This document shows, one piece after another, positions 44,256-52,945 of a stretch of DNA of 64,000 nucleotides. The stretch comes from Novosphingobium sp. SG751A (GTDB lineage Bacteria > Pseudomonadota > Alphaproteobacteria > Sphingomonadales > Sphingomonadaceae). A model generated the notes under the pieces. It saw only the letters and a list, made by a program, of their open reading frames with translations. It was not told where the DNA came from and searched no databases. Position 1 is the first letter of the stretch, and the number at the start of each line of letters is the position of its first letter. The stretch is from NCBI RefSeq assembly GCF_013149295.1, contig NZ_JABGCB010000013.1, positions 124,001 through 188,000 on the forward strand. The letters are read 5' to 3'. The position numbers were made by a program, and so were the translations under genes.

Positions 44256-46013
44256 ATGAATTTGCCCACCACCCACCATGCCCTCGCGCTGGCCATCCTG
44301 TTTGCGGGAAGCAGCGGCGTAGCCCACGCGGCCAACAATGCGGCCACCGATTGCGCGGCGCTGGCCAAGGCGGCGATGCCCGACCGTTCGAGCGTGATCA
44401 CGCTGGCCACCCTGCGCGAGGCCAGTCCGGCAGAAGCGCGCGGCAATGGCCCGATGCCGCCTGCCGCCGCCATGCCGGCGCACTGCGAGATCATCGGCAA
44501 GATGCAGGAGCGGCAGGGCGCCAATGGCCAGACCTATGCGATCAAGTTTCACCTGCGCCTGCCCACGGACTGGAACGGGCGGTTTGTGTTTCAGGGCGGC
44601 GGCGGATCGGATGGCTTTCTGGGCGATGCCAACGGCGGATTTTCCAGCCAGCCCGGCGTGACGGCTCTGTCCAAAGGCTATGCGGTGGTGTCATCGGATT
44701 CGGGCCATGATAATGCGGTAAACAATGATCCCGCGCGGCAAGGTGTGGTGACTTTCGGCCATGACGCCATCGCCCGCCACAACTACGGCTTTGGCTATAT
44801 CGGCCCGGTGGCGCGCGCGGGCAAGGCGCTGATCCGCGCCTATTATGGCCGGGCGGCGGCCTTCACCTATTTCGTCGGCGGGTCCAAGGGCGGGCAAGAA
44901 GCGATGATGGCGGTCCAGCGCTTTCCGGGCGAATTTGACGCCGCGCTGATCGGCTATCCGGGGTTCCATCTGGCCCATGCTTCGATCGCGCAATTGTGGG
45001 ATGGGCAGGCGTTTGGCGCGGTGGCCAAGGCCATGGGCCAGATCGGCGCGGATGGCCTGCCGCTGGTCAACAAGGCGATGAGCGATGAGGACATCCTGTT
45101 GGCGCAGGGCGCGATCCTCAATGCCTGCGACGCGCTGGACGGCACGAAGGACGGGATGATCGAGCATTTCACCGCCTGTACCACCGAGCGCGTGATGCCC
45201 GAAATGATGAAGATCGCCTGCAAAAGCGACAATATGGCCGCCAAGACCGCCGCCTGTCTCTTGCCGATGCAGATTGCCGCGATGCGCCGCGTGATGGGCG
45301 GCCCGCTGACCAAGGACGGCACGCCGGTCTATTCCGATTGGGCATGGGACGCCGGGATCGGGGCCAAAACCGCGCAAGGCGTGACGCAGGGCTGGCGGAT
45401 CTGGAAGATGGGCGGCTACGCCTCGGATGTGAACAATGGCGCGCTGCTGCGCCTTGGCGCGCCGTCCAATTCGGCGGTGTTCCGCTCGCCCCCGCTCGAT
45501 GTGGCCGATGATGTGACTTCGCTCACCCGCTATGCCTTGAGCGCGAATATCGACGAGGCCTATGCCGCAGCCCATGTGAAGTGGGGCGCGCTGAACGAAG
45601 CCCCGGTCGATTTCATGCATGCCGATGCCACCAACCTTGATCCGTTTACCAAGCGCGGCGGCAAGATCATCCTGTTCCACGGCGTCAGCGATCCGGTGTT
45701 TTCGGTGCTGGATACGATGCGCTGGCTCGATAGGGTGAACAAGCGGGAGAAGGGCAAGGCGGGTCGCTTCGTGCAATTCTACGCCGTGCCGGGGATGAAC
45801 CACGGGCGCGGCGGCCCGGCAACTGATCGCTTCGACATTTTCTCGGCGCTCGTCGCATGGCGCGAAAAGGGTGTGAAGCCCGGCGCGATCACCGCCACGG
45901 CCGGACCCGAAACCCCATGGCCGGGCCGTGAACGGCTGCTCTGCCCCTTCCCCGCGCGGCCCCATCGCACGGGTCAGGACAGCGAAAAGGCGAGCGCCTT
46001 TACTTGCCAGTAA
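44256..46013 (+). CDS. Secreted tannase/feruloyl esterase family protein
   Basis: A 585-residue exported esterase. After a signal peptide ending AHA (near residue 25), the chain shows the family pattern: CEIIGKM, LRLPTDWNGRFVFQGGGGSDG, the nucleophile elbow GGSKGGQEA (Ser210), an internal Cys-rich lid, and the late catalytic Asp and His in GVSDPVFSV and PGMNHGRGG. A C-terminal segment, LLCPFPARP, closes the fold. The ATG at 44256 follows AAGAGAGGATCGGTC. It should cleave galloyl or feruloyl esters from plant material outside the cytoplasm. It is likely repressed by the divergent MarR protein. Its 3' end overlaps the convergent pectinesterase gene by 14 bases. Confidence 0.92.
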   Translation: MNLPTTHHALALAILFAGSSGVAHAANNAATDCAALAKAAMPDRSSVITLATLREASPAEARGNGPMPPAAAMPAHCEIIGKMQERQGANGQTYAIKFHLRLPTDWNGRFVFQGGGGSDGFLGDANGGFSSQPGVTALSKGYAVVSSDSGHDNAVNNDPARQGVVTFGHDAIARHNYGFGYIGPVARAGKALIRAYYGRAAAFTYFVGGSKGGQEAMMAVQRFPGEFDAALIGYPGFHLAHASIAQLWDGQAFGAVAKAMGQIGADGLPLVNKAMSDEDILLAQGAILNACDALDGTKDGMIEHFTACTTERVMPEMMKIACKSDNMAAKTAACLLPMQIAAMRRVMGGPLTKDGTPVYSDWAWDAGIGAKTAQGVTQGWRIWKMGGYASDVNNGALLRLGAPSNSAVFRSPPLDVADDVTSLTRYALSANIDEAYAAAHVKWGALNEAPVDFMHADATNLDPFTKRGGKIILFHGVSDPVFSVLDTMRWLDRVNKREKGKAGRFVQFYAVPGMNHGRGGPATDRFDIFSALVAWREKGVKPGAITATAGPETPWPGRERLLCPFPARPHRTGQDSEKASAFTCQ

Positions 46014-47088
46014 GCGTCCAGCCGGATAGGAATTGCGAGCGGATCTGGGCATAGGTCCGCTCGTTTTTCCATGCGATGGCCACGCCCTTGCCTTGCGCGC
46101 CGGGGCCACGCGAACCCACCTCGCCAAAGCGCGAATCCTGCGGGCGGAACACCGTGGCCATGGCCCCATCGCGCGAGGTGCCGTTCATCGTGGTCCAGCG
46201 CTCGGCATGGATATGGCGATCCATCACGCAGTCAATGTAAAGCGCCATGCCCACCGCCGAGGGATCGGCATAGCGCCCATCGGCAAAGCGCGTGGTGGGA
46301 TGCCATGGCCGCCCCAGCGCCACCGCGCCATCGGGAACGCCCGCCTCGCGGGTCAGGCGCGAGGCATAGAACACAATGCCCGTGGTCTGCGACAAGGGCG
46401 TCGAGGGAGCGGCGACATAGGACTGGAACCCATCAGGGCCAGGCGGCTGGGCGCGGGGGCGGCTGCGGATCTCGCTATGTTCGATCAGCATCTGGCCATT
46501 GCCGAAAATAAAGTCGATATTGCCCGCGATCAGACTGTCCTGCACCAGCGCCCGCCCGCCATTGGTGAAAACTGTGTCCTGATAGCCCAACATCGCCACG
46601 CCGCGCATCAGGACCCGGTCGGCATGGATGTCGAACAGGACGGCGGCGGCCTGCGGATTGCCGATGCGCGCCGGATCGCCATAGGCAATGCGATCATTGG
46701 CCAGATAGTCATAAGTGTTTTCAATGGTGATACCGCGCACCTCAACCTCGTCGGCATCAATGGTCAGCGTGGCCGAACCAGGCGTCCCCCAACCGTTGCG
46801 GTGGTAATCCTTGGCCGTTTGCGCCACCGCGCCGAAGTGGATGCGGGTCTTGGCCCTGTCCGTACCGATCAACGCCAAGCGGGGCCGGGCGATCACCGGC
46901 TTTTCATGATAATCGCCCGGCGCCACGCGGATGGTGATCCAGCGCTCGCTCTTATCGCGCGCGGCGGCGTCCAGGGCGGATTGGATGCGTGTATAGCAGG
47001 GTGCAGGGGTCGCGCCGCAGGTGGGCCGCACTTCATATTGCGTCGGGGCGGCCATGGCGGCGAGCAGAAGCGGAGCAAGCATCGGCAT
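46000..47088 (-). CDS. Secreted pectinesterase (pectin methylesterase, CE8)
   Basis: A 362-residue right-handed beta-helix enzyme that removes methyl esters from homogalacturonan. CE8 landmarks are visible: VAPGDYHEKPVI, GYQDTVF, GNIDFIFGNG with the catalytic Asp, and ALGRPWHPTTRF with the substrate-binding Arg and Trp. A signal peptide begins MPMLAPLLLAAMAAP. ATG 47088 is preferred; a TTG at 47097 would overlap the upstream stop (TTGA). The gene follows an alpha/beta-hydrolase gene in the same operon and converges with the tannase gene. Ester removal by it and its neighbour prepares pectin for uptake or lyase action. Confidence 0.92.
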   Translation of the reverse strand: MPMLAPLLLAAMAAPTQYEVRPTCGATPAPCYTRIQSALDAAARDKSERWITIRVAPGDYHEKPVIARPRLALIGTDRAKTRIHFGAVAQTAKDYHRNGWGTPGSATLTIDADEVEVRGITIENTYDYLANDRIAYGDPARIGNPQAAAVLFDIHADRVLMRGVAMLGYQDTVFTNGGRALVQDSLIAGNIDFIFGNGQMLIEHSEIRSRPRAQPPGPDGFQSYVAAPSTPLSQTTGIVFYASRLTREAGVPDGAVALGRPWHPTTRFADGRYADPSAVGMALYIDCVMDRHIHAERWTTMNGTSRDGAMATVFRPQDSRFGEVGSRGPGAQGKGVAIAWKNERTYAQIRSQFLSGWTLTGK

Positions 47089-47093
47089 ATCTT

Positions 47094-48056
47094 TCAACGT
47101 TGGGACAGCGATTGCAGGAAGGCGGCGATTTGGTCGGCGGTGGTGGTCAGGTAAGGATCAAAGAACCAGATATCATGCGGCGCCTTGGGGAAGGCGTACC
47201 ATTGGGCGGGGATCTTATGCCGTGCCAGTTCGGCCAGCACCTTGTCCTTGCCGGCGGTAAAACGCGGGTTGCCGCTGCTGATGATCAGCGTGGGCGGCGA
47301 ATGGGGGCCGACATGGGATGCCGCGCTCGCCTCGCGCCAGCGGTCAGGGGCCTGTTCAAACGATCCGCCCAGCCATTTGGCAGCCGAGGACCCGGCCCCG
47401 GCGGCATTTTCATATTTCAGTGCCTCGGGCGTGGTGAAATCCAGCACGCCGTCCATGTCGATCAGCGCGTGAGGGTGCCCTCCCGCCCCGAACATCCCAT
47501 CGCCATAGGCCACCAGCGAGGCCAGTTGCCCACCCGACGAGGCCCCACCCAGCGCGATGCGGTCGGGCCGCAGACCATAGTCTTTGGCATGATCCTGCGC
47601 CCAGATCATCGCATCGTGAATATCCTGTGCGCCCGCCGGATAGGGCGCCTCGGGCGAGAGGCGGTATTGGGGTATGAACACCGTAAGCCCGCGTTGGACC
47701 AACAGATTGGCGATGGGGTAAAAATGGCTGCGCGCGCCCGAACGCCATGCGCCGCCATGGACCAGCACGATGCCGATCCCGCGCGAACGGAACTTGGCCG
47801 GGCGGAAAATGTCGATCAGCAGATCGCGCTCGCCCATCGTCTTATACACGCGGTCGGGCAGGATCTGCTGCCCGGTTTGCGGCTGGATCGCGGGCCAAGC
47901 GACGCCGGGATATTGCGCGCCATATTGGGCAAAGCGGCGAGCGATGCTGTAGCTTTCATCGACCTCATGCGCCTGAATGGGCGAGGCGAAAGCCGCGCAG
48001 GCCAGCAGAAGGAAACCGGTGTCAAAACGCAACAGACTTCTCCTGATGCTGCTCAT
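47094..48056 (-). CDS. Secreted alpha/beta-hydrolase esterase (BD-FAE/acetylesterase-like)
   Basis: A 320-residue exported esterase of the hormone-sensitive-lipase-like group. The signal peptide ends IQA (near residue 29). The oxyanion-hole motif HGGAW is at residues 100-104, the nucleophile elbow GASSG at 171-175 (Ser173), and the late His is in FPKAPHDIWFF. Family members remove acetyl or feruloyl groups from plant polysaccharides. The pairing with pectin methylesterase suggests pectin acetylesterase activity, which is inference. The ATG at 48056 is used; the stop nearly abuts the pectinesterase start. Confidence 0.88.
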   Translation of the reverse strand: MSSIRRSLLRFDTGFLLLACAAFASPIQAHEVDESYSIARRFAQYGAQYPGVAWPAIQPQTGQQILPDRVYKTMGERDLLIDIFRPAKFRSRGIGIVLVHGGAWRSGARSHFYPIANLLVQRGLTVFIPQYRLSPEAPYPAGAQDIHDAMIWAQDHAKDYGLRPDRIALGGASSGGQLASLVAYGDGMFGAGGHPHALIDMDGVLDFTTPEALKYENAAGAGSSAAKWLGGSFEQAPDRWREASAASHVGPHSPPTLIISSGNPRFTAGKDKVLAELARHKIPAQWYAFPKAPHDIWFFDPYLTTTADQIAAFLQSLSQR

Positions 48057-48062
48057 GAAAGC

Positions 48063-48097
48063 GGGGACCGCCGACGCAACGCGCGCCGGCGGTCCCC
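48063..48097. terminator. Strong GC-rich hairpin between TBDR and esterase genes
   Basis: GGGGACCGCCG (48063-48073) pairs perfectly with CGGCGGTCCCC (48087-48097) around a 13-nt loop. It ends seven bases before the esterase start when read on the minus strand, so it may act as an attenuator or RNA processing/stability element rather than a simple terminator. Confidence 0.5.
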
Positions 48098-48105
48098 TTT
48101 GATGC

Positions 48106-48138
48106 CCGGATATGGGAGTATTTGGGAGTCATATCCGG
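48106..48138. repeat. Second inverted repeat just after the TBDR stop
   Basis: CCGGATATG (48106-48114) pairs perfectly with CATATCCGG (48130-48138); the 15-nt loop contains a GGGAGT direct repeat. It lies nine bases after the TBDR stop, in tandem with the hairpin at 48063-48097. On the minus strand no T-tract follows it. Confidence 0.55.
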
Positions 48139-48147
48139 ACAAAAAGT

Positions 48148-51100
48148 TCAGAACTGATAGCGCGCGCCGACAAACCACTGCGCGCCGGTCTTGCTGTATT
48201 CCCGCGTCAGATATTGGGTGCCGTCGCCGGTACCGTAAATGCGCTCTTTTTCGTTGGTGATGTTGATGCCCTGAACATTCAGGCTCAGCCGCTTGGTCAG
48301 GTTGTAATAGGCCGAGAAGTCCACCTGCGTGGGCCCATATTTGCGCTCCTGCACATGGCCGTTGCCGCCCGGCTGGCTCAGCAGATAATCGTCACGCTTG
48401 TTGATCGAGAGACGAACGCCAAGTTTACCGGTGTCATAATAGCCGGTGAAATTATACGAATTGGGCGAAAGCCCCGTCGAATCCCGCGCCGATACATAAG
48501 TATAGTTCGAGGCCACGCCGAAATTCGACCACCAGCCCTTGAGGAAGGTGAAAGGCACGTTGAGCGTGACTTCCAGCCCCTTCACGCTGTTGCCCCCCGG
48601 CGCATTGACCGTAGTATAGAACGTATAGGGCACCTTGGCCGGATCGGCCTGATAGGACGCGCTGTAACGCGGATCGGCATAGATCGCGGCCCAGAATTCC
48701 TGCGGCACCGCCTTGGTCACCACCGAATTGGTCAGCGAGGTGACGATGTCCTTCTTGAACGCGCCCACCGCGATCAACCCGCCCTTGCCGAAATACCATT
48801 CGAAATTGACGTCGAAGTCATTGGATTGATAGGGCTTCAATTCCGGATTGCCCAGATTGCCCACCGTGCGCGTGGTATATTCAAAGGTCGGGCTGGCGAT
48901 ATTGAGTGAGGACAGGCCCGGCCGCGTCATCGAACGGGCATAGGAAAAGCGCGCAAGAAAATCGGGCGTGATGTTCAGCACCAGATTGGCCGCGGGCAGG
49001 AAGTTGCCATAGGAACGCTCGACCTGAACCGGCGACCCGGCAATGACCGCGCGCGAGGTCAGATCGGTGCGCACATAACGCGCGCCCGCATTGGCGCGCA
49101 GCGTCATCCCGGCAATGTCAAACTCACCGTTCACTTCACCATAACCGCCCATGGTCTTTTCGATCACGGTCCAGCCCGCGCCGGTATTGTCGGTATAGTT
49201 GGAGGAAATCAGGCCCGAGCGCGCAATGGCGTCGAAATTCATCACCGCAAAGGTGGGCAGCCCGCCCGACACCACGCCATCGCCGAAATGGCCGATCGGG
49301 AAGGCCTCCATATAGGAGGACGGGGCAAAGCTGGGCAGATCGCCCTGTGCCTCGCTGTAGCGCACCATGCGACGGTTGAAGGCCACGCCGATCTTGGCGT
49401 TGAACTTGTTGTCGGTATAGGTCAGGTTGGCCTTGCTGGTGAAATTGTCCTTCACCACATTGTTGAGCCGGTTTGCCGCCGTCAAAGCATTGATATAATT
49501 TGCAGTGTTATTGGGGTCATAGCTGCCGTAGCTGACCTTTGCCACGTCCGGGTTGGCGGTGTAATCATAGGAATAATAATGCGGGGTCGAACGCGCATAG
49601 AAGCGCAATTCGGTACGATCCGCCGCATCGCGCGCGGTCCCTGCCATGGCGTCAAACTTCAGCTTGTCGGAAAAGCGATAGTCGCCCGACAGTACGTATT
49701 GCTGGAATTTCGACAGCGAGGTCTGGTGACGGCTTTCATACCATGAGGTCACATCATTGAAGGATGCGGCCACCAGTTGCTTGCCATCGGGCGCGACGGT
49801 GAAGGACAGAGGCGTCTGGCCCACGAAATTGCCCGGCGTGCCATGGGTCAGCAGCCATTCCATTGAATTATAGCTGTAGCGATCATTGTCGAGCTGCGAA
49901 TAAAGCACATCAAAGCTGATCAGCATCCGGTCGGTCGGCTTGAATTGCAGCGATCCGGTGATGCCCAAACGCTTTTGGTCGTTGCCGAAGAAATCCGCAC
50001 GCGGCAGGCGCGGCGCCCAAAGGCAATCGGTGGCCTTGGCCGCGCCGCATGGGGCGGGTGTGCCGGTGACGGTGGGGTTGCTGTTGGCCCAACTGTCGCC
50101 GTTGATATAGGGCGATGTCCAGCGCACGCTGGAAAAGCCTTCCTGATAGACGGTCCGCTTGGAATAGGCCGCCGAAACCAGCACGCCGATCCGGTCATCG
50201 GCAAAGGTGTTCGACACCATCACCGTCATGCGCGGGTCGATCTGGCGGGTCATCGTATTATAGCCGCCCTGACCACTGGCGACAAAGTGAAAACCTTTGA
50301 AATCGAAAGGCTTGGCCGAATAGAGATCGACCGTCCCGGCAATCCCGCCCTCCTCGATCGAGGCGCGCTGTGTCTTGCTGACATCGATCCGGTTGAACAA
50401 TTCCGAAGCGAAGACGTGGAAGTCGAAGGCGCGCCCGGCGTTCAGCGTAAACCCGCCCGAATCCAGCCCGTCAGAGCTGGCGGGCACCTCCATGCCGTTC
50501 AGGGTCGTGCGGGTGAAATCGGGCGAAAAGCCGCGCAGGGTGATGTTGCGCCCCTCGCCGCCCTCGCGAGTGATGGCCACGCCCGGCAGGCGCTGGATCG
50601 ATTCCGACAGGTTGAGGTCGGGCATCTTGGCCATATCCTCGGCCACAATGCTCTCGGTCAGGTTCACCGCCGAGCGCTTGATGTCCTGCGCCTTCATCAG
50701 CGTGCGGCGAAAGCCTTTGACGATAATGTCGGCGGCGGGCGCCTCATCAGGCGCGGACAAAGGCTCGGCCGCCATCGGCGCGGTCTCGGCCATGGCGGTG
50801 CGCTCGCCGGTCATCAGCGCAGGCCCCGGGTGGACTGATACCGCGCGCACCGGTTGCAGCGCAGGCCCCGAACTGACCGAAACCGGGCGGGCGGTGATCG
50901 CGTAGGAATGAGGCCCGATCTGCTGCGCCACCAATCCGGTGCCCGCCAGCATCCGTCCCAGCGCCTCGTCCACCGTCATATCGCCGCGCACGGCATTGGT
51001 GCGCACGCTTTGCGTGAATTTGCGCGGGGCGATGATCTGAACGTCACCCTGATGGCCCAGCGCTCCGATGGCCGTGGTGGCCGATTGCGCCTCGATGGCG

Positions 51101-51198
51101 AACTGGCGCGTCTGGCCCGCAGCATGGGCCGGCATCGCGGCCAGCACCACCATCGCGCTCGACGCAAGAAAAACTCCACGCATAGTGGAATGCATCAT
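48148..51198 (-). CDS. TonB-dependent receptor with N-terminal STN signalling domain
   Basis: A 1016-residue outer-membrane transducer. The signal peptide ends AHAA (near residue 27). An STN domain (about residues 32-102: QFAIEAQSATTAIGALGHQGDVQII, DMTVDEALGRMLAGTGLVAQQIGPHSYAI) is followed by a linker, a plug (DLNLSESIQRLPGVAITREGGEGRNITLRGFSP) and a barrel ending GAQWFVGARYQF. The STN domain of such receptors contacts FecR, which together with the ECF sigma gene lies directly upstream. ATG 51198 or 51195 follows GGGAGGG. Esterase and pectinesterase genes downstream suggest a pectin-derived oligosaccharide as ligand. Its promoter shares a two-block motif with that of the sigma gene. Confidence 0.94.
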   Translation of the reverse strand: MMHSTMRGVFLASSAMVVLAAMPAHAAGQTRQFAIEAQSATTAIGALGHQGDVQIIAPRKFTQSVRTNAVRGDMTVDEALGRMLAGTGLVAQQIGPHSYAITARPVSVSSGPALQPVRAVSVHPGPALMTGERTAMAETAPMAAEPLSAPDEAPAADIIVKGFRRTLMKAQDIKRSAVNLTESIVAEDMAKMPDLNLSESIQRLPGVAITREGGEGRNITLRGFSPDFTRTTLNGMEVPASSDGLDSGGFTLNAGRAFDFHVFASELFNRIDVSKTQRASIEEGGIAGTVDLYSAKPFDFKGFHFVASGQGGYNTMTRQIDPRMTVMVSNTFADDRIGVLVSAAYSKRTVYQEGFSSVRWTSPYINGDSWANSNPTVTGTPAPCGAAKATDCLWAPRLPRADFFGNDQKRLGITGSLQFKPTDRMLISFDVLYSQLDNDRYSYNSMEWLLTHGTPGNFVGQTPLSFTVAPDGKQLVAASFNDVTSWYESRHQTSLSKFQQYVLSGDYRFSDKLKFDAMAGTARDAADRTELRFYARSTPHYYSYDYTANPDVAKVSYGSYDPNNTANYINALTAANRLNNVVKDNFTSKANLTYTDNKFNAKIGVAFNRRMVRYSEAQGDLPSFAPSSYMEAFPIGHFGDGVVSGGLPTFAVMNFDAIARSGLISSNYTDNTGAGWTVIEKTMGGYGEVNGEFDIAGMTLRANAGARYVRTDLTSRAVIAGSPVQVERSYGNFLPAANLVLNITPDFLARFSYARSMTRPGLSSLNIASPTFEYTTRTVGNLGNPELKPYQSNDFDVNFEWYFGKGGLIAVGAFKKDIVTSLTNSVVTKAVPQEFWAAIYADPRYSASYQADPAKVPYTFYTTVNAPGGNSVKGLEVTLNVPFTFLKGWWSNFGVASNYTYVSARDSTGLSPNSYNFTGYYDTGKLGVRLSINKRDDYLLSQPGGNGHVQERKYGPTQVDFSAYYNLTKRLSLNVQGINITNEKERIYGTGDGTQYLTREYSKTGAQWFVGARYQF

Positions 51199-51250
51199 CA
51201 ATCCCTCCCGAATATCCCGCCTTCATGGCTCGCTTTTGTCAGCAGCCTTA

Positions 51251-51279
51251 AAGAGACATGGCGAATAAAAATCCTTCGC
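51251..51279 (-). promoter_or_regulatory. ECF-sigma-type promoter of the STN-TBDR gene
   Basis: On the minus strand GCGAAGGATTTT-N7-CATGTCTCTT lies 53 nt upstream of the receptor start. Both blocks and the 7-nt spacing are identical upstream of the sigma gene at 52885-52913. Block one would be the -35 and block two the -10 region recognised by the encoded sigma factor. A dyad TGGCGAA/TTCGCCA (51259-51281) spans the spacer. Confidence 0.7.
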
Positions 51280-51301
51280 CAAAAAATTCACTCTCCATTC
51301 A

Positions 51302-52249
51302 TTATTTCGATTTCACCAAACGGATCACGCGCGGATCGCTCTCATCGATCCCCACATTCAAACTGGCCTTGACCGCCTCGGCAAAACCTTGCGGATCATT
51401 GATGCGAAACAATCCGTCGAACTGCTCATCGGCCACAGCAGAGTCCGCGATGATGATCTGTCGCTGATTATAGCGGTTAAACTCATCCGCTGCCTCGCTC
51501 AGGCTGGTGCCGTTCAGATCAATCATCCCGCTGCGCCACGCCAGCGAGCGATCCACCGCTGATGCCCGGTCGCTTTCATGATGAACCACGGCGGTATCGC
51601 TCAGCAAAGCCCGCTCACCCGCCACAAGACGCAGGCGCAGGCTCTCATCCTCCTCGGACCAGCTTTCCACCACGCCCTCAGTCACCAGCACCTCGACCCC
51701 CGTCTCGCGCCGCCGCACCGAAAAGGCGGTGCCGACCGCGCGGGCGCGCACCTTGCCCGCCGCCACGGTAAACGGCCGCGCGGCATCCTTGGCCACATCG
51801 AACCATGCCTCGCCCTGGGCGATCTCGATCTCGCGGCTGCTCTTCGCCATGCGCACGGTCAGCTCGGAGCCCGAATTGATCGTCATCACACTGCCATCGG
51901 CCAGCGGCACGCGGCGAATCTCGCCCACGCGCGTGGCAAAACTGCTGCGCGCGTCGAGCCAGCGCCCTGCCCCCACCACCGCCGCGACCGAGGCCGCCAT
52001 CGCCCCCAAAAAACCGCGCCGCCGCCAGAAAGCAGGGGCCGCCGGGGCTTCCTCGACAACTTCCTCCTGCGCCACCGGCGTTGCCGCTACCCATGCTGCA
52101 TGGATCTGAAGCAACAGGCCCTCGCGCCCCGCGCCGCCGTCCAGCCAGAGCTGCAATTCGGCCTCATCGGCCTCGCTCCAGCTCTCGCCATCCATCCGCG
52201 CGACAAAGCGGGCGGCCATATCGTGGTCATGCTCCAGCGCCGGATTCAT
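51302..52249 (-). CDS. FecR-family anti-sigma/sigma-regulator protein
   Basis: A 315-residue inner-membrane regulator. An N-terminal cytoplasmic segment with the FecR N-domain pattern (AARFVARMDGESWSEADEAELQLWLDGGAGREGLL) is followed by one membrane helix (about residues 78-97, RRGFLGAMAASVAAVVGAG) and the periplasmic FecR domain (VGEIRRVPLADGSVMTINSGSELTV, GEAWFDVAKDAARPFTVAAGKVRARAVGTAFSVRR). A C-terminal STN-interacting region follows. The ATG overlaps the sigma stop (ATGA at 52246). It relays ligand occupancy of the downstream STN receptor to the sigma factor. Confidence 0.93.
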   Translation of the reverse strand: MNPALEHDHDMAARFVARMDGESWSEADEAELQLWLDGGAGREGLLLQIHAAWVAATPVAQEEVVEEAPAAPAFWRRRGFLGAMAASVAAVVGAGRWLDARSSFATRVGEIRRVPLADGSVMTINSGSELTVRMAKSSREIEIAQGEAWFDVAKDAARPFTVAAGKVRARAVGTAFSVRRRETGVEVLVTEGVVESWSEEDESLRLRLVAGERALLSDTAVVHHESDRASAVDRSLAWRSGMIDLNGTSLSEAADEFNRYNQRQIIIADSAVADEQFDGLFRINDPQGFAEAVKASLNVGIDESDPRVIRLVKSK

Positions 52250-52842
52250 CGGCCACGCCCCGCGCTAAATTCGGTCTGATCCATGCGCTGGGCGCTCTGT
52301 GCCTCGGCATTGGCCCATGCGGCGCGGATGGCGCGCACGCCCACCCAGACCTGCTTTTCCACCGCCTTCTCGCTCATGCCCAGATGGGCCGCGATATCCT
52401 TTTGCGACCACCCTTCGATCTTGCGCAATTCCACCACGCGGCGGCACCGTTCGGGCAAGGTGGCGATGATCGCCATCACCCGCTGACACGTGATCCGGCT
52501 GCCCGCCTCATCCTCGGGTGAAATGATGTTCTCGTCGCGCCAGTTCTCGATCTCGCCAATCGCGTCCAGCACCACGACCTGCGCCCGTTTGATCCGGCGC
52601 AGCATCATGTGGCGCAGGCTGGCCATGAAATAGGCACGCGGCGCGGTGATATGGTCCACACTGGGCAGCGAAACGATCTGGCAATAGGCTTCCTGCATAA
52701 GCTCATCAATATCCTCTGCCGACACCCGCGCACGGGCCAGCCATGCCCGCATTCCGGCCTCATGCGGCACGATTTCGCGTGCCATCCATGCCGCCAGCAT
52801 GCGCCTGCGCGCCAATGCGTTGATCACCTCGCCCTGCGTCAC
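52246..52842 (-). CDS. ECF RNA polymerase sigma factor, FecI type
   Basis: A sigma-70-family extracytoplasmic-function factor of about 198 residues. Region 2 (RVSAEDIDELMQEAYCQIVSLPSVDHITAPRAYFMASLRHMMLRRIKRA) and region 4 (ATLPERCRRVVELRKIEGWSQKDIAAHLGMSEKAVEKQVWVGVRAIRAAW) are clear; there is no region 3. The start is uncertain: GTG 52842 follows GGGGGAGG closely, and ATG 52800 is an alternative. The frame stays open far upstream into the kinase gene, but the promoter motif at 52885-52913 rules out those starts. It should direct transcription of the receptor gene and, from the matching motif, of itself. Confidence 0.9.
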   Translation of the reverse strand: MTQGEVINALARRRMLAAWMAREIVPHEAGMRAWLARARVSAEDIDELMQEAYCQIVSLPSVDHITAPRAYFMASLRHMMLRRIKRAQVVVLDAIGEIENWRDENIISPEDEAGSRITCQRVMAIIATLPERCRRVVELRKIEGWSQKDIAAHLGMSEKAVEKQVWVGVRAIRAAWANAEAQSAQRMDQTEFSAGRGR

Positions 52843-52884
52843 ACCCTCCCCCTGTCGCCGGGGTTTTCCCCCTTTGGCCGCATA

Positions 52885-52913
52885 AGAGACATGGGCGCGC
52901 AAAATCCTTCGCG
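52885..52913 (-). promoter_or_regulatory. ECF-sigma-type promoter of the sigma gene
   Basis: On the minus strand GCGAAGGATTTT-N7-CATGTCTCTT, identical in both blocks and spacing to the motif upstream of the STN-TBDR gene, lies 43 nt upstream of the proposed sigma start. The spacer differs in sequence but again forms a dyad with the flank (GGCGCG/CGCGCC). This implies positive autoregulation. Confidence 0.7.
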
Positions 52914-52945
52914 CCAGAGGCAAATTATTTTCCGTTAGGGGATTT

